Shown here piece after piece: positions 36,023 through 45,535 of a stretch of DNA of 64,000 bases (the stretch's first letter is position 1; every line of letters starts with the position of its first letter). This stretch comes from Opitutales bacterium (GTDB taxonomy: Bacteria; Verrucomicrobiota; Verrucomicrobiia; Opitutales; Intestinicryptomonadaceae). The notes below the pieces were generated by a model. It worked only from the letters and a program-made list of their open reading frames with translations. It ran no database searches and was not told where the DNA came from. The stretch covers positions 1 through 64,000 of the forward strand of contig SUVP01000003.1 of NCBI GenBank assembly GCA_015061945.1, given 5' to 3'. The translations under genes were made by a program, and so were the position numbers.

Positions 36023-37918
36023 CTATTTTCTTCTGCGATAGATTGCCAAGCCGAGAGCCAAGCTACCGAGAATCATCGCCCATTCTGCTGGTTCTGGAAC
36101 TGCTGGAGCAACTGCTGAGAGCCACCATACGCCTGCGATATTATCTTTTACCCAATAGAGTTGTTCCGCACCATTAACAATGATTTGAGAGAGATAGTTA
36201 TCGTCAGCATTTGTGTAATTTACGATACCAAATGCTTTTTCACTAAAGCCGTTGATTACAATTTTATCGCCTGCGTCCATTGATGTGTAGTTATCCAAAC
36301 CACCATTGCTTACAAAGTCAGTCAATATGAGCTTTGCACCTTTTGAAAGGTTGATATTTAAGACGAGGTCTTCATCTGATTGTTCAAAGCCAATTCCCTT
36401 TAGATATGCTGATGCGTTTTCGTAGATAAAGAAGTTTGATGCAGCCTTTGTTGTAGTACCTTTTTTTGTTTGGATACTTTGCAAGAGTGTTGCATTTTTT
36501 GCATCTAATGTTATGCCCTTACCGACAAAGAATTTACCTCCGAAAAGGTCGGCACTATTACCCAATGCCAAGTTTGTGTTGAGAACAACATCGTTAGAAT
36601 TAAAGGTAATACCACTTGCTGCAGTTGCGATATATTTACCACCATGTGCTTCAAATCTACCTTCGATAGTAAGTGAGTAGTGGTTGTCTATTACCTTAGT
36701 ATTATTATTTGTTGTGTTGATAATAAGTGTACCACCTTTTTCAACAACAGAAGCACCAGCGTTGATATATGATGTAGTTGAGCTTGAAGTATTGTTGATT
36801 GTCATCTTTGAGCCATCAACAAGTTTGAGTGCTGTAGAACGTGTTCTTAACTGACCCAATGTGATATCTGCGGTTGAACCAATTGAAACATTTGGTCCTA
36901 CTGTTGTTTTATCCCAAAGCATTTGTCCACCAACATTGAGTTTACCATTGATTACAGCAGTTACGCCTTCTTTAAAAGTCAATGCACCTGTTGTTGTCAG
37001 CGATCCAGTCTCTTCGATTGTAATCGATGATGCACCACCTGAAGTTGTTGTGAAAGTTTCTGTTTTAACTTCACCAGCAATCGTTAAATTTGTATATTCA
37101 GAAAGAGAAATATCTGTTGCAACATTGAGTTTGCCATTAGATTCGATCGAAAGAGTTGAATCTGTACCAGCTTCAGTAGAGAGGCGATTGAGTGTTGCTG
37201 TACCATTTTTAAGATTAAAGCTTGAACCACTACGCAATACCATGTTGCGAAGGTTTATCGAACCACCATTGTCAACTGTTATTTGAGCACCACCTTCGTC
37301 AGCGTTATCACTAAAGTCGTTAACTGCTGTGAGTGATCCATTGATTTCCCATATAGCTCTGCCCGTCGAACCAAATGTATTAGAGCTATTGATTGCACCA
37401 TTTACGATAAATTTACTTGTTGTATTTGTTGCGTCAGCTTTTACCCAAATAGATGAAGATTCAACCGTTATACCTTTGCCGATTGTAACAGTTCTTGTAT
37501 CTGTTGCATCGTTAGGGTCGGTAGATGTTGCTATATCTTGATTTGTTTGAAGAATAATTTTTGCAGATGCTCCTTCATTTGCTACCGAGTAAGAAATGTC
37601 GGTGTAATAACTGTTGAAATCCATTGCGTTTTTTGCAAATGAAACAGATGCACCATCGTCAAAGACAAAGTTTACATCGCAATTTGTTCCACCGGTTCCA
37701 CTGATTTTAAAACCAGCATAACCATCGCTGGCAAGGACTGTATTCTCGCCCTTTACATAGATGTTGCCAGTACCATTCACCCCACCACCTTGCCAAAGAA
37801 GTGTATTTTGTATTGTTTGGTTTTCCAATACAAAACCATCTTTAACATATGTATATGTTTCTGCCGATAACGCTGACGCTGTTGCAAGTGCAGATAGGGT
37901 AATTAAATATTTTTTCAT
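36023..37918 (-). CDS. PEP-CTERM surface protein with beta-helix-like repeats (paralogue 1)
   Basis: A 631-residue secreted protein with signal peptide MKKYLITLSALATASALSA and a C-terminal PEP-CTERM sorting tag: VPEPAEWAMILGSL, a membrane helix and RRRK. The body is Asn/Thr/Gly-rich with recurring short strands (GGSINLRNMVLRSGSSFNLK), like autotransporter or pectin-lyase-type beta-helices. An exosortase would cut at the PEP motif and fix the protein to the outer surface; no exosortase gene lies in the window. It is one of three tandem paralogues separated by hairpin arrays. Function is likely adhesion or glycan binding, inferred. Confidence 0.8.
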   Translation of the reverse strand: MKKYLITLSALATASALSAETYTYVKDGFVLENQTIQNTLLWQGGGVNGTGNIYVKGENTVLASDGYAGFKISGTGGTNCDVNFVFDDGASVSFAKNAMDFNSYYTDISYSVANEGASAKIILQTNQDIATSTDPNDATDTRTVTIGKGITVESSSIWVKADATNTTSKFIVNGAINSSNTFGSTGRAIWEINGSLTAVNDFSDNADEGGAQITVDNGGSINLRNMVLRSGSSFNLKNGTATLNRLSTEAGTDSTLSIESNGKLNVATDISLSEYTNLTIAGEVKTETFTTTSGGASSITIEETGSLTTTGALTFKEGVTAVINGKLNVGGQMLWDKTTVGPNVSIGSTADITLGQLRTRSTALKLVDGSKMTINNTSSSTTSYINAGASVVEKGGTLIINTTNNNTKVIDNHYSLTIEGRFEAHGGKYIATAASGITFNSNDVVLNTNLALGNSADLFGGKFFVGKGITLDAKNATLLQSIQTKKGTTTKAASNFFIYENASAYLKGIGFEQSDEDLVLNINLSKGAKLILTDFVSNGGLDNYTSMDAGDKIVINGFSEKAFGIVNYTNADDNYLSQIIVNGAEQLYWVKDNIAGVWWLSAVAPAVPEPAEWAMILGSLALGLAIYRRRK

Positions 37919-38021
37919 AATCGCGATTTCTTCCTAAAGTTTAAACTGCCTATCACATATACACTAATGTCAAGAAAAAATCAATAAAATATTTTAGGTA
38001 TGTTTTCCAAAATTGGTATGA
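37919..38021 (-). promoter_or_regulatory. conserved upstream block of PEP-CTERM gene 1
   Basis: The 100 bases before the gene are nearly identical to those before paralogue 2 (40469-40571). On the minus strand they contain TTGACA followed after about ten bases by an AT-rich -10-like stretch, then AGGA and TCGCGATT before the ATG. The shared block should hold the promoter and leader. Confidence 0.55.
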
Positions 38022-38551
38022 CAGACGAGTCTGCACTTCGGAGCTTCGCTCCTCTCGACGTTGTTCGCCACGACTATAATCGTGGCTTATTCTGTTATTT
38101 TACGCATTGCTTCGCAATCGCTTGTTGGCGGATATTTGTATATTTTTTATTTAAAAAAGACATCGCACCAGACGGAGTCTGGACTTCGGAACTCCGTTCC
38201 TCTCGACGTTGTTCGCAATGGCTAAGCCATTGCTTATTCTGTTTTCTTATCGCATTGGCAGACGTAGTCTGCACTTCGGAACTTCGTTCCTCCTTACCTT
38301 GTTCGCCACGACTATAATCGTGGCTTATCCTGTTATTTTATCGCATTGCTTCGCAATCGCTTGTTTGTGGATATGCGAGGGTTTTTATTTAAAAAAGACA
38401 TATTGATTTTTGTCGAATAAAAGAGCAAGCTATTGCGAAGCAATGCGGTGTGATAACAAAAAAGCCACGACTTAGTCGTGGCGTTCAACGTCGAGAGGAG
38501 CGAAGCTCCGAAGTCCAGACTCCGTCTGGTCCGAAGTGCAGACTCCGTCTG
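38022..38551. repeat. array of short palindromic hairpins, four-hairpin modules
   Basis: The gap between PEP-CTERM genes 1 and 2 is filled by perfect short hairpins in a fixed order, here named A-B-C-D. A is CCAGAC/GTCTGG (38168-38182 and variants at 38022 and 38259). B is GGAGC-TTC-GCTCC at 38040 or GGAAC-TTC-GTTCC at 38278. C is GCCACGA/TCGTGGC at 38067 and 38305 or GCAATGGC/GCCATTGC at 38215. D is ATTGC-TTC-GCAAT at 38105 and 38345. Spacers between hairpins are conserved. After an AT-rich centre near 38400 the order turns round (D-C-B-A-A, 38432-38550), and the last hairpin ends 4 bases before the stop codon of paralogue 2. Confidence 0.9.
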
Positions 38552-38554
38552 CTG

Positions 38555-40468
38555 CTATTTTCTTCTGCGATAGATTGCCAAACCGAGAGCCAAGCTACCG
38601 AGAATCATCGCCCATTCTGCTGGTTCTGGTACTGCTGGAGCAACTGCCGAAAGCCACCATACGTTAGCAACATTATCTTTTACCCAGTAGAATTGGTCAA
38701 CGCCACTTGCCGAGATTTGCGAGAGCAACGAATCGTCGCTTGCAGTGTGGTTTTTGATACCAATTGTATTTTCAGCAAAGTTGTTGATGACAATATTGTC
38801 GTTAGCATCAAGTGCACCATAGCCGTCGATTCCGCCGTTGCTGATGAAATCTGTAAGGATAAGTTTAGCACCTTCGCCGAGATTGATTGTCAATGTCAAA
38901 TCAGCTTCTGTGTTGTAGAAACCTATACCTTTGAAGTATGTTGTTGAGTTCTTAACCAAATAAAGCAAGGCTTCTTCCTTTTTACCTGTAGGGTTTGTTT
39001 CTGTGATTGTCGCTGGGTTAATTTGTTTTGAAATGAGCAATGCTGAATCTTGTGCATTCAAAGTGCGTCCTTGGTTAACTTGGAATTTGCCACCATAAAG
39101 GTCGCTATTATTGCCTATCGCGATGTTTGTATTTTTAATTGTTACATCATCAGAATCAATAACGATACCACCGCGTGCAGTTGTTAGCCACTTCCCACCG
39201 TCAATTATCGCAGTACCAAAAATTGTCAACGAAGCGTGGTTTGCGATAGATTGTGTATTTTGGTTTTTTGTGTTGATTATCAAAGTAGCACCTTTTTCGA
39301 TAGTAGAACCACTGCCAGCGTTAACAAACGAATTGCTTGAAGAATCGTTGTTGATAGTCAATTTTGCACCACTTGTGAGTATCAATGGGAGGGAACGTGT
39401 ACGGAATCTCTGTGTTGTGATTTCTGCAGTTGAACCGATTGTAACAGAAAGTGTACCTGTTCCTTCTTTGTCGAAAAGGAATTCTCCACCACAATTGATT
39501 TTTCCGTCGATTGTTGCAGTTACACCTCTTTGTAAGTTCAAATTACCTGTAGTTGTCAATTCAGCACCTTCAGCAACATTGAATGTTGATGTTCCGCTAT
39601 TGAGTGTCATAAAGCTTCCATCAACTGTCGCTGTTCCTTTGAGGTCAAACGAGGTATTTTTTGAAAGTGTTACAGATGTTGCTGTAAAAGATGAACCTTT
39701 TGCAACTGAAATCGATGTTGTACCATCTGTAGTAAACGATTTTAATGACATTGCACCATTTATGATGTCGACCTTAGTTCCATCTCTGAGTACTGCATTG
39801 CGTTCTAATTCAACAGAGCCACCATTATTGATTGTTAGTTGAACGCCACCTGTGTCATCACCGTTATCGCTAAAATCTAAACCGCCGGTCAATTTGCCGT
39901 TGACTTCAATAATAGCATTTCCTTTTGTGAAAATTGTGTTTGTAACATTAACTGTGCCATTTACAACAAATTTGTTTATTGTGTTTGTAGCATCGCTTTG
40001 GATTGTTAATGTATTTTTCATTTCTGCATTTACACCAGAGCCGATTGTAACACTTCTTGTATCTGTTACATTATTTGGGTCTGACGATAAAGCGAGGGTT
40101 TGATTTGCATTAAAAATTACTTTTGCACTTGTCGCATTTTCAGCGAGATTATACGAAATATCCGTATATTTTTCATTAAAGCTAAAACCGTTGGACGTAT
40201 ATGTTAACTGTGCGTTGTCAGACAGAACAAAGTTTAAGTCTACATTTAAACCCCCTGTACCACTTATTGTGACTCCTTTAAATGTGTTTACTCCGTTTAC
40301 ATATACATTCCCTGTTGGTTCGGTATACGGTGTATCGTAGTTGCCTTTCCAAAGCAAATTGTCTTCAACTGTCTCGTTTTCAAGAACGCTTCCGGTGAAT
40401 ATATCGAAATACGCACTTGCTGTTGATGCCAAAGCAAGTGCAGATAGGGTAATTAAGTATTTTTTCAT
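38555..40468 (-). CDS. PEP-CTERM surface protein with beta-helix-like repeats (paralogue 2)
   Basis: A 637-residue secreted protein with signal peptide MKKYLITLSALALASTASA and the same VPEPAEWAMILGSL-helix-RRRK sorting tail as paralogue 1. The N-terminal 130 residues and the body align well with paralogue 1 (VLENETVEDNLLWKG against VLENQTIQNTLLWQG), so they arose by duplication. The last 70 codons are almost identical at DNA level to paralogue 3. Its stop lies 4 bases from the right end of the first hairpin array. Anchoring would need an exosortase encoded elsewhere. Confidence 0.8.
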   Translation of the reverse strand: MKKYLITLSALALASTASAYFDIFTGSVLENETVEDNLLWKGNYDTPYTEPTGNVYVNGVNTFKGVTISGTGGLNVDLNFVLSDNAQLTYTSNGFSFNEKYTDISYNLAENATSAKVIFNANQTLALSSDPNNVTDTRSVTIGSGVNAEMKNTLTIQSDATNTINKFVVNGTVNVTNTIFTKGNAIIEVNGKLTGGLDFSDNGDDTGGVQLTINNGGSVELERNAVLRDGTKVDIINGAMSLKSFTTDGTTSISVAKGSSFTATSVTLSKNTSFDLKGTATVDGSFMTLNSGTSTFNVAEGAELTTTGNLNLQRGVTATIDGKINCGGEFLFDKEGTGTLSVTIGSTAEITTQRFRTRSLPLILTSGAKLTINNDSSSNSFVNAGSGSTIEKGATLIINTKNQNTQSIANHASLTIFGTAIIDGGKWLTTARGGIVIDSDDVTIKNTNIAIGNNSDLYGGKFQVNQGRTLNAQDSALLISKQINPATITETNPTGKKEEALLYLVKNSTTYFKGIGFYNTEADLTLTINLGEGAKLILTDFISNGGIDGYGALDANDNIVINNFAENTIGIKNHTASDDSLLSQISASGVDQFYWVKDNVANVWWLSAVAPAVPEPAEWAMILGSLALGLAIYRRRK

Positions 40469-40571
40469 AATCGCGATATTCCTTCTAAAGTTTAAACTGC
40501 CTATTATATATACACTAATGTCAAGAAAAAATCAATAAAATATTTTGGGTATGTTTTCCAAAATTGGTATG
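40469..40571 (-). promoter_or_regulatory. conserved upstream block of PEP-CTERM gene 2
   Basis: Nearly identical to 37919-38021. On the minus strand it carries TTGACA, a TATAAT-like stretch about ten bases on, AGAAGGA, and the shared TCGCGATT before the ATG. The short spacing is unusual for a sigma-70 promoter, so the exact -10 is uncertain. Confidence 0.55.
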
Positions 40572-41121
40572 CCAGACGTAGTCTGCACTTCGGACCAGAC
40601 GGAGTCTGGACTTCGGAACTTCGTTCCTCTCGACGTTGAACGCAATGGCTATAGCCATTGCTTATTCTGTTTTCTTATCGCATCGCTTCGCAATCGCTTG
40701 TTGACGGATATTTGTATATTTTTTATTTAAAAAAGACATCGCACCAGACGGAGTCTGGACTTCGGAACTTCGTTCCTCCTTACCTTGTTCGCCACGACTA
40801 TAATCGTGGCTTATCCTGTTATTTTATCGCATTGCTTCGCAATCGCTTGTTGGCGGATTTACGAGGGTTTTTATTTAAAAAAAGATATATTCGTTTTTTT
40901 TTGTAGAATAAAAAAGAGCAAGCTATTGCGAAGCAATGCGGTGTGATAACAAAAAAGCCACGATTATAGTCGTGGCGTTCAACGTCGAGAGGAGCGAAGC
41001 TCCGAAGTCCAGACTGCGTCTGGTTGCGAAGCAATGCGGTGAGATAACAAAAAAGCCACGATTATAGTCGTGGCGTTCAACGTCGAGAGGAGCGAAGCTC
41101 CGAAGTGCAGACTCCGTCTGC
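40572..41121. repeat. second array of short palindromic hairpins
   Basis: Same module order as the first array. The left half reads A, A, B, C (GCAATGGC/GCCATTGC form, with TATA loop), a D unit with one mismatch, linker, A, B, C (GCCACGA/TCGTGGC form) and D up to about 40855. An AT-rich centre lies near 40860-40915. The right half is inverted and holds two rounds of D-C-B-A (40925-41033 and 41025-41121). The A units differ in the loop (GTA, GGA, TCC, TGC). It ends 2-3 bases before the stop codon of paralogue 3. Confidence 0.9.
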
Positions 41122-41123
41122 TG

Positions 41124-42803
41124 CTATTTTCTTCTGCGATAGATTGTAAAACCGAGAGCCAAGCTACCGAGAATCATCGCCCATTCTGCTGGTTCTGGTA
41201 CTGCTGGAGCAACTGCCGAAAGCCACCATACGTTAGCAACATTATCTTTTACCCAGTAGAATTGGTCAACGCCACTTGCCGAGATTTGCGATAGCAACGA
41301 ATCGTCGCTATCGATATGGTTTTTAATACCGAATGTGTTTTCGGCAAAACCATTGATTACTATTTTATCGTCAGTGCCAAGTGTGTTGAATCCACTAAGA
41401 ACGTCTGCATCAATAAATTCATTAAGAATTAAAGTTGAACCTTTGCCGAAAGTAATTTGAAGTGTATCGGCTGTGCTCATTTCGCTGAACGCAATACCGT
41501 TGAGTTTTAATGAGACATTATCAGCCAATTCCAAATATGATGTATTTGATTGTTTTCCTTGGTGGCTTGCTGTCATCAATGTTGCTTCTGAAAAATCATT
41601 TGAAGCATTTACTACGAGTTTTCCACCTGTTACTTCACTTGTTATATCTTTTTCGCCCAAGAGGATATTTGTTTTGATAACATTGCCAGTAGAATTAATT
41701 ATTGCACTTCGTGAGCTAATTGCGATATATGTACCACCTTCAACGTTAAGTTTGCCATCAACAGTCAATTTATAATAAATTTTAGCAAGCTTTTCTGTGT
41801 TGATATTTGTTTTAATAGAAAGTTCTGCATTTTCTGCAACATTAACATTACCTGCAACTGTGAGCAATGCACGATATTTGAGTTCCGATGTATTATTGAT
41901 TATAACTTTTGAATTTCCGTTGATATTCAAATCTGCTGAACCTGAACGCATATAGAGCGAGTTTGCGTTGATTGTCGCATTATCGCCAAGTGTTATGCTT
42001 GCGTATGTGTTGTTAGTGTCGTTTCTGTCAAAAGTTATATCTTTTGCAGAGAATGAACCATTTAATATGAGTTTTGAGGTATCAGCAAATGTAGCATTGG
42101 AAGCAAACGAAAAACTTGCACCTTCTGCAACAACGATATTTGATGCTCCTGTAACTCCCAACGAGCCTGTAGATGAGTACGAACCACCGATATCTGCGTC
42201 AAGACCGATAAAAGAAGTTCCTCCAGTAGTTGTTTGCCAGTTGCCGTTCATTGTGAATTTTGAACCTTCAGCACCTGTGATTTTTACTGCTGCGTTGCTT
42301 TTTACGTTCAAACCTTTTCCAAAAGAGAGGTTTCTTTTCTTAACAGTGGAAGTAGTTGTTAGGTCGAAGATAATACCACCATTTAAGATCATATTGGCAC
42401 TTGTTGCGTCGTCTGCGAGGTAGAAACTAAATGCTACTGCCGAATCAGCCTTTGAGTTATAGCTAAGGCAACTGCTCGAACTTAATTCTAATGATGAGCC
42501 TTGTTGGAATATAAAATCCAAGTCGGCACGAGGTCCGCCCAAAGAAGAACTCAATATGATTTGCATTGCTTTAAATGCTGTATTTGCATCAACACCAACG
42601 TATGCTGGTGAATAATCTGTATCGTCAATACCTTCACGTCCGTAAGATGCCAACCAGCCGTCGACTTCAGTTCTACCTGCGCCATATGCAGTTGAAAGCA
42701 TAATTGGGTTCTCAGGATCTGCCGAACCGCTGAAATTTAGGTTTGTTACACCTTGTGCAGAGAGAGCAGAAAGGGCAAAAAGAAGTGTGATAGTCTTTTT
42801 CAT
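41124..42803 (-). CDS. PEP-CTERM surface protein (paralogue 3)
   Basis: A 559-residue secreted protein. ATG at 42803 gives the signal peptide MKKTITLLFALSALSAQG; a longer open frame upstream would put hydrophobic sequence in front of it. The body has many short beta strands with Asn, Ser and Thr (GNSKVIINNTSELKYRALLT). The tail is the same VPEPAEWAMILGSL sorting signal, with one change in the helix (LGFTIYRRRK). The N-terminal part is clearly less like the other two, while the last 70 codons are nearly identical to paralogue 2, which suggests gene conversion at the 3' end. Confidence 0.8.
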   Translation of the reverse strand: MKKTITLLFALSALSAQGVTNLNFSGSADPENPIMLSTAYGAGRTEVDGWLASYGREGIDDTDYSPAYVGVDANTAFKAMQIILSSSLGGPRADLDFIFQQGSSLELSSSSCLSYNSKADSAVAFSFYLADDATSANMILNGGIIFDLTTTSTVKKRNLSFGKGLNVKSNAAVKITGAEGSKFTMNGNWQTTTGGTSFIGLDADIGGSYSSTGSLGVTGASNIVVAEGASFSFASNATFADTSKLILNGSFSAKDITFDRNDTNNTYASITLGDNATINANSLYMRSGSADLNINGNSKVIINNTSELKYRALLTVAGNVNVAENAELSIKTNINTEKLAKIYYKLTVDGKLNVEGGTYIAISSRSAIINSTGNVIKTNILLGEKDITSEVTGGKLVVNASNDFSEATLMTASHQGKQSNTSYLELADNVSLKLNGIAFSEMSTADTLQITFGKGSTLILNEFIDADVLSGFNTLGTDDKIVINGFAENTFGIKNHIDSDDSLLSQISASGVDQFYWVKDNVANVWWLSAVAPAVPEPAEWAMILGSLALGFTIYRRRK

Positions 42804-43042
42804 AATTAGTGGAAATATTAAACAAATAAAAACAAATAAGTATCTTAAATTAAAATGCAAGTTTTTTTTAACGCATAGATAAATCTTTATTTATTAAATT
42901 ATTTGTGTCTTATTTTTAAGATGAAAAAAGTGTTGATAATTTTTCAAAAAAATCCAATATCTTTCAAAGAGATGGGGCAATTATATTTATGTGCATTCGG
43001 TTTGCATATTTTGTGTCGCTTTCTTGAAAACTTTCTGTATCT

Positions 43043-44287
43043 ATGAAAAAATATATAGCAGTATTATCGACAGGTGTCGCATTGCTTTCGGGCTGTGCGA
43101 GTGTATCAGAACAAAAACAATGTGATGAAGCAAAGTACGATGTTGTTGCAATCGTATGGCCAGCGTATCAACCCGAACCACGTTGGAAAGAGCTTGGGAT
43201 TTTCTCGCACGGCAACGGAGAATGGCAAAATGTTTATGAAGCAAAGCCAAAAACACCTGACCACCAACAGCCAATCGTTCCTCTTTGGGGATATGAAAAT
43301 GAAGCCGATCCGATTGTCGTAGCTCGCAAAATAGACGCCGCACTTGCGTCGGGAATCAACGTGTTTATGTACGATTGGTATTGGTATGGTGGGCGTCCGT
43401 TCCTCGAAAATGCACTCAATGAAGGTTTCTTAAAAGCTCCAAATAATGAGCGTATGAAATTCTACATTATGTATGCAAACCACGATGTAACTGGTCTTTG
43501 GAATAATAAAGCTCCAGCGAAAACAAAAAATGATGTCATATGGAATGCAGATGTATCGTACGATGAATTTACAAAAGTTCTCGTACCTCGCTGGATTGGA
43601 TATTTCAAGAAGACAAATTACTATAAAATTCAAAACAAGCCAGTATTCAGCCTTTACAAGTTAGATGTTCTCGCTCGTGGAATGGGCGGTATTGAAAACG
43701 TCAAGAAAGGTTTTGAATATTTCAATGAAGAAGCAAAGAAAGCTGGTTTTGCGGGTGTCCACTTTATGTGGAACAATACTATCAGCAAATATAGTTTTAA
43801 GAACATCAAATTGCCAAATAACGACAACCCAACTCCGACACAAATTATGGAATACATCGGTTTTGATTCTCACACAACTTACAACTGGTGCAGTGAATCT
43901 TGGAAAGAATACGCAAAGGCAAAACCAGAACTTACATATGATAAGTATGCTGAAATCAGTGTTGGCAAATATGACAATATCAGCAAACGATACGAGAAAG
44001 GACAATTCTTCCCACACGTTTCGTTGGCTTGGGATACAAACCCACGCTACATAGATTACAAGCCAAAGGTTCACCCAGCAAAGCCAGCCGATTTTGAAAA
44101 AGCATTGCGTATGGCAAAGAAATGGATTGATGAAAATCGCAAAGAGGGAATGCCTCGCCTGATTACAATCAACGCTTGGAACGAATGGACAGAAGGTTGC
44201 TATCTCGAACCTGACCAAAAAAATGGATACGGATATTTGAACGCAGTTGCACGCGTTTTCGGTGCAAATGGACAATCTGAAGAATAA
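43043..44287 (+). CDS. WbsX/GH99-like lipoprotein 1
   Basis: A 414-residue protein with lipobox LLSGC (Cys at residue 18). The rest is a WbsX-type TIM barrel of the GH99-like group: VWPAYQPEPRWKELG, FMYDWYWYGGRPFLENAL, and the C-terminal INAWNEWTEGCYLEPD with conserved Glu residues suited to catalysis. Members process mannan-like or O-antigen glycans. It is the first of four paralogues that form an operon-like row with 18-22 base gaps, and it is probably anchored on the outer or inner membrane facing the periplasm. The exact substrate is not readable. Confidence 0.82.
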   Translation: MKKYIAVLSTGVALLSGCASVSEQKQCDEAKYDVVAIVWPAYQPEPRWKELGIFSHGNGEWQNVYEAKPKTPDHQQPIVPLWGYENEADPIVVARKIDAALASGINVFMYDWYWYGGRPFLENALNEGFLKAPNNERMKFYIMYANHDVTGLWNNKAPAKTKNDVIWNADVSYDEFTKVLVPRWIGYFKKTNYYKIQNKPVFSLYKLDVLARGMGGIENVKKGFEYFNEEAKKAGFAGVHFMWNNTISKYSFKNIKLPNNDNPTPTQIMEYIGFDSHTTYNWCSESWKEYAKAKPELTYDKYAEISVGKYDNISKRYEKGQFFPHVSLAWDTNPRYIDYKPKVHPAKPADFEKALRMAKKWIDENRKEGMPRLITINAWNEWTEGCYLEPDQKNGYGYLNAVARVFGANGQSEE

Positions 44288-44305
44288 ATTAAAAAGTAAA
44301 AAAAT

Positions 44306-45514
44306 ATGAAAAAATATATAGCATTATCATTAGTGTTGGCGTCGCTCCTTTCGGGCTGTGCGACAACATCTGAAAATAAAAAATCTTGCAAGAACGATAA
44401 GTACGATGTCGTAGCAATCGTATGGCCAGCGTATCACCCAGAGCCACGTTGGAAAGAAATCGGATGTTTTCCCGACGGCAATGGCGAATGGCAAAATGTG
44501 TACGAAGCAAAGCCAAAGTTTGTCGGACACAACCAACCTATTGTTCCACTTTGGGGATATGAACACGAAGATAATGCGGTTGCAGTAGCACGCAAAATCG
44601 ATGCAGCACTTGCGTCGGGCGTCAATGTATTTATGTACGACTGGTATTGGTACGAAGGCAAGCCATTCCTCGAAGGTGCATTGAATAATGGTTTCTTAAA
44701 AGCCCCAAATAACGAGCGAATGAAGTTCTTCTTGATGTGGGCAAATCACGATGTCGACCACCTTTGGAATAATAAAGTTGGTGGGAAGAAAAAGACAGAA
44801 CGCCAATGGAGTGCAGATGTATCGTACGACGAATTTACAAAAGTTCTTGTTCCACGATTTATCAATTATTTTAAAAAGCCAAACTATTATAAAATCGACG
44901 GCAAGCCAGTGTTCTCGCTTTATCTCTTGAACGTATTTGTACGTGGAATGGAACAAAACCCCGAGCTTGCAAAAAAAGCTCTCGATTACTTCCGTTCTGA
45001 AGTCAAAAAAGCTGGATTCCCCGATATCGAGCTGATTGCAAATTATATTGGTATTCCCGGTAAATATTCTCCAAAAAAGAAAAATATGACAATCGCAGAA
45101 ATTATCGACTACTATGGAATCGACGGAACATTTAGCTACAACGTTGTGTTTAGAAAAGAACCATACTCAAAATGGCAAGATTTAGCTGTCGCAAAGTATG
45201 ATGAACTTAAGCAAAAGACAGGTGTGTATTATCCAGTAGTATCGACTGGTTGGGACAATAATCCACGTTATCCACAAGATCAATTTACGCAAATTTGCAA
45301 AGGTAAAAATCCAGTAGGATACGAAAAACACTTGCGTATGGCGAGAGATTGGGTAGACACAAATGTCCCAGCAAACAAGCCAAAGATGATTTTCATCAAC
45401 GCTTGGAATGAATGGACAGAAGGCGAATATCTTGAACCTGACAAAACTTACGGGTACGAGTATCTCAACGCAACTGCTCGAGTTTTCGGTTCGCACGGGC
45501 AAGCAAAGCAATAG
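44306..45514 (+). CDS. WbsX/GH99-like lipoprotein 2
   Basis: A 402-residue lipoprotein (SLLSGC box, Cys near residue 18) with the same barrel: VWPAYHPEPRWKEIG, YDWYWYEGKPFLEGAL and INAWNEWTEGEYLEPD. It starts 18 bases after paralogue 1 and ends in a TAG stop, an example that UAG is used normally here. The middle part (about residues 250-300) differs from paralogue 1, so the two may accept different glycans. Confidence 0.82.
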   Translation: MKKYIALSLVLASLLSGCATTSENKKSCKNDKYDVVAIVWPAYHPEPRWKEIGCFPDGNGEWQNVYEAKPKFVGHNQPIVPLWGYEHEDNAVAVARKIDAALASGVNVFMYDWYWYEGKPFLEGALNNGFLKAPNNERMKFFLMWANHDVDHLWNNKVGGKKKTERQWSADVSYDEFTKVLVPRFINYFKKPNYYKIDGKPVFSLYLLNVFVRGMEQNPELAKKALDYFRSEVKKAGFPDIELIANYIGIPGKYSPKKKNMTIAEIIDYYGIDGTFSYNVVFRKEPYSKWQDLAVAKYDELKQKTGVYYPVVSTGWDNNPRYPQDQFTQICKGKNPVGYEKHLRMARDWVDTNVPANKPKMIFINAWNEWTEGEYLEPDKTYGYEYLNATARVFGSHGQAKQ

Positions 45515-45535
45515 TAAATTTAAGGCTAAAAAAGA

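Noticed and set aside
38000-38406. Open frames of 65-105 codons across the first hairpin array
   Set aside because: They run through palindromic repeats, have no ribosome-binding site, and translate the same hairpins in several frames. They are a by-product of the repeat.
38022-41121. CRISPR array or integron attC sites
   Set aside because: There are no unique spacers of constant length, no cas or intI gene, and several different hairpins per unit instead of one repeat.
40545-41294. Open frames across the second hairpin array and into the PEP-CTERM 3' end
   Set aside because: Same reason; the right-hand one is also antisense to a clear gene.
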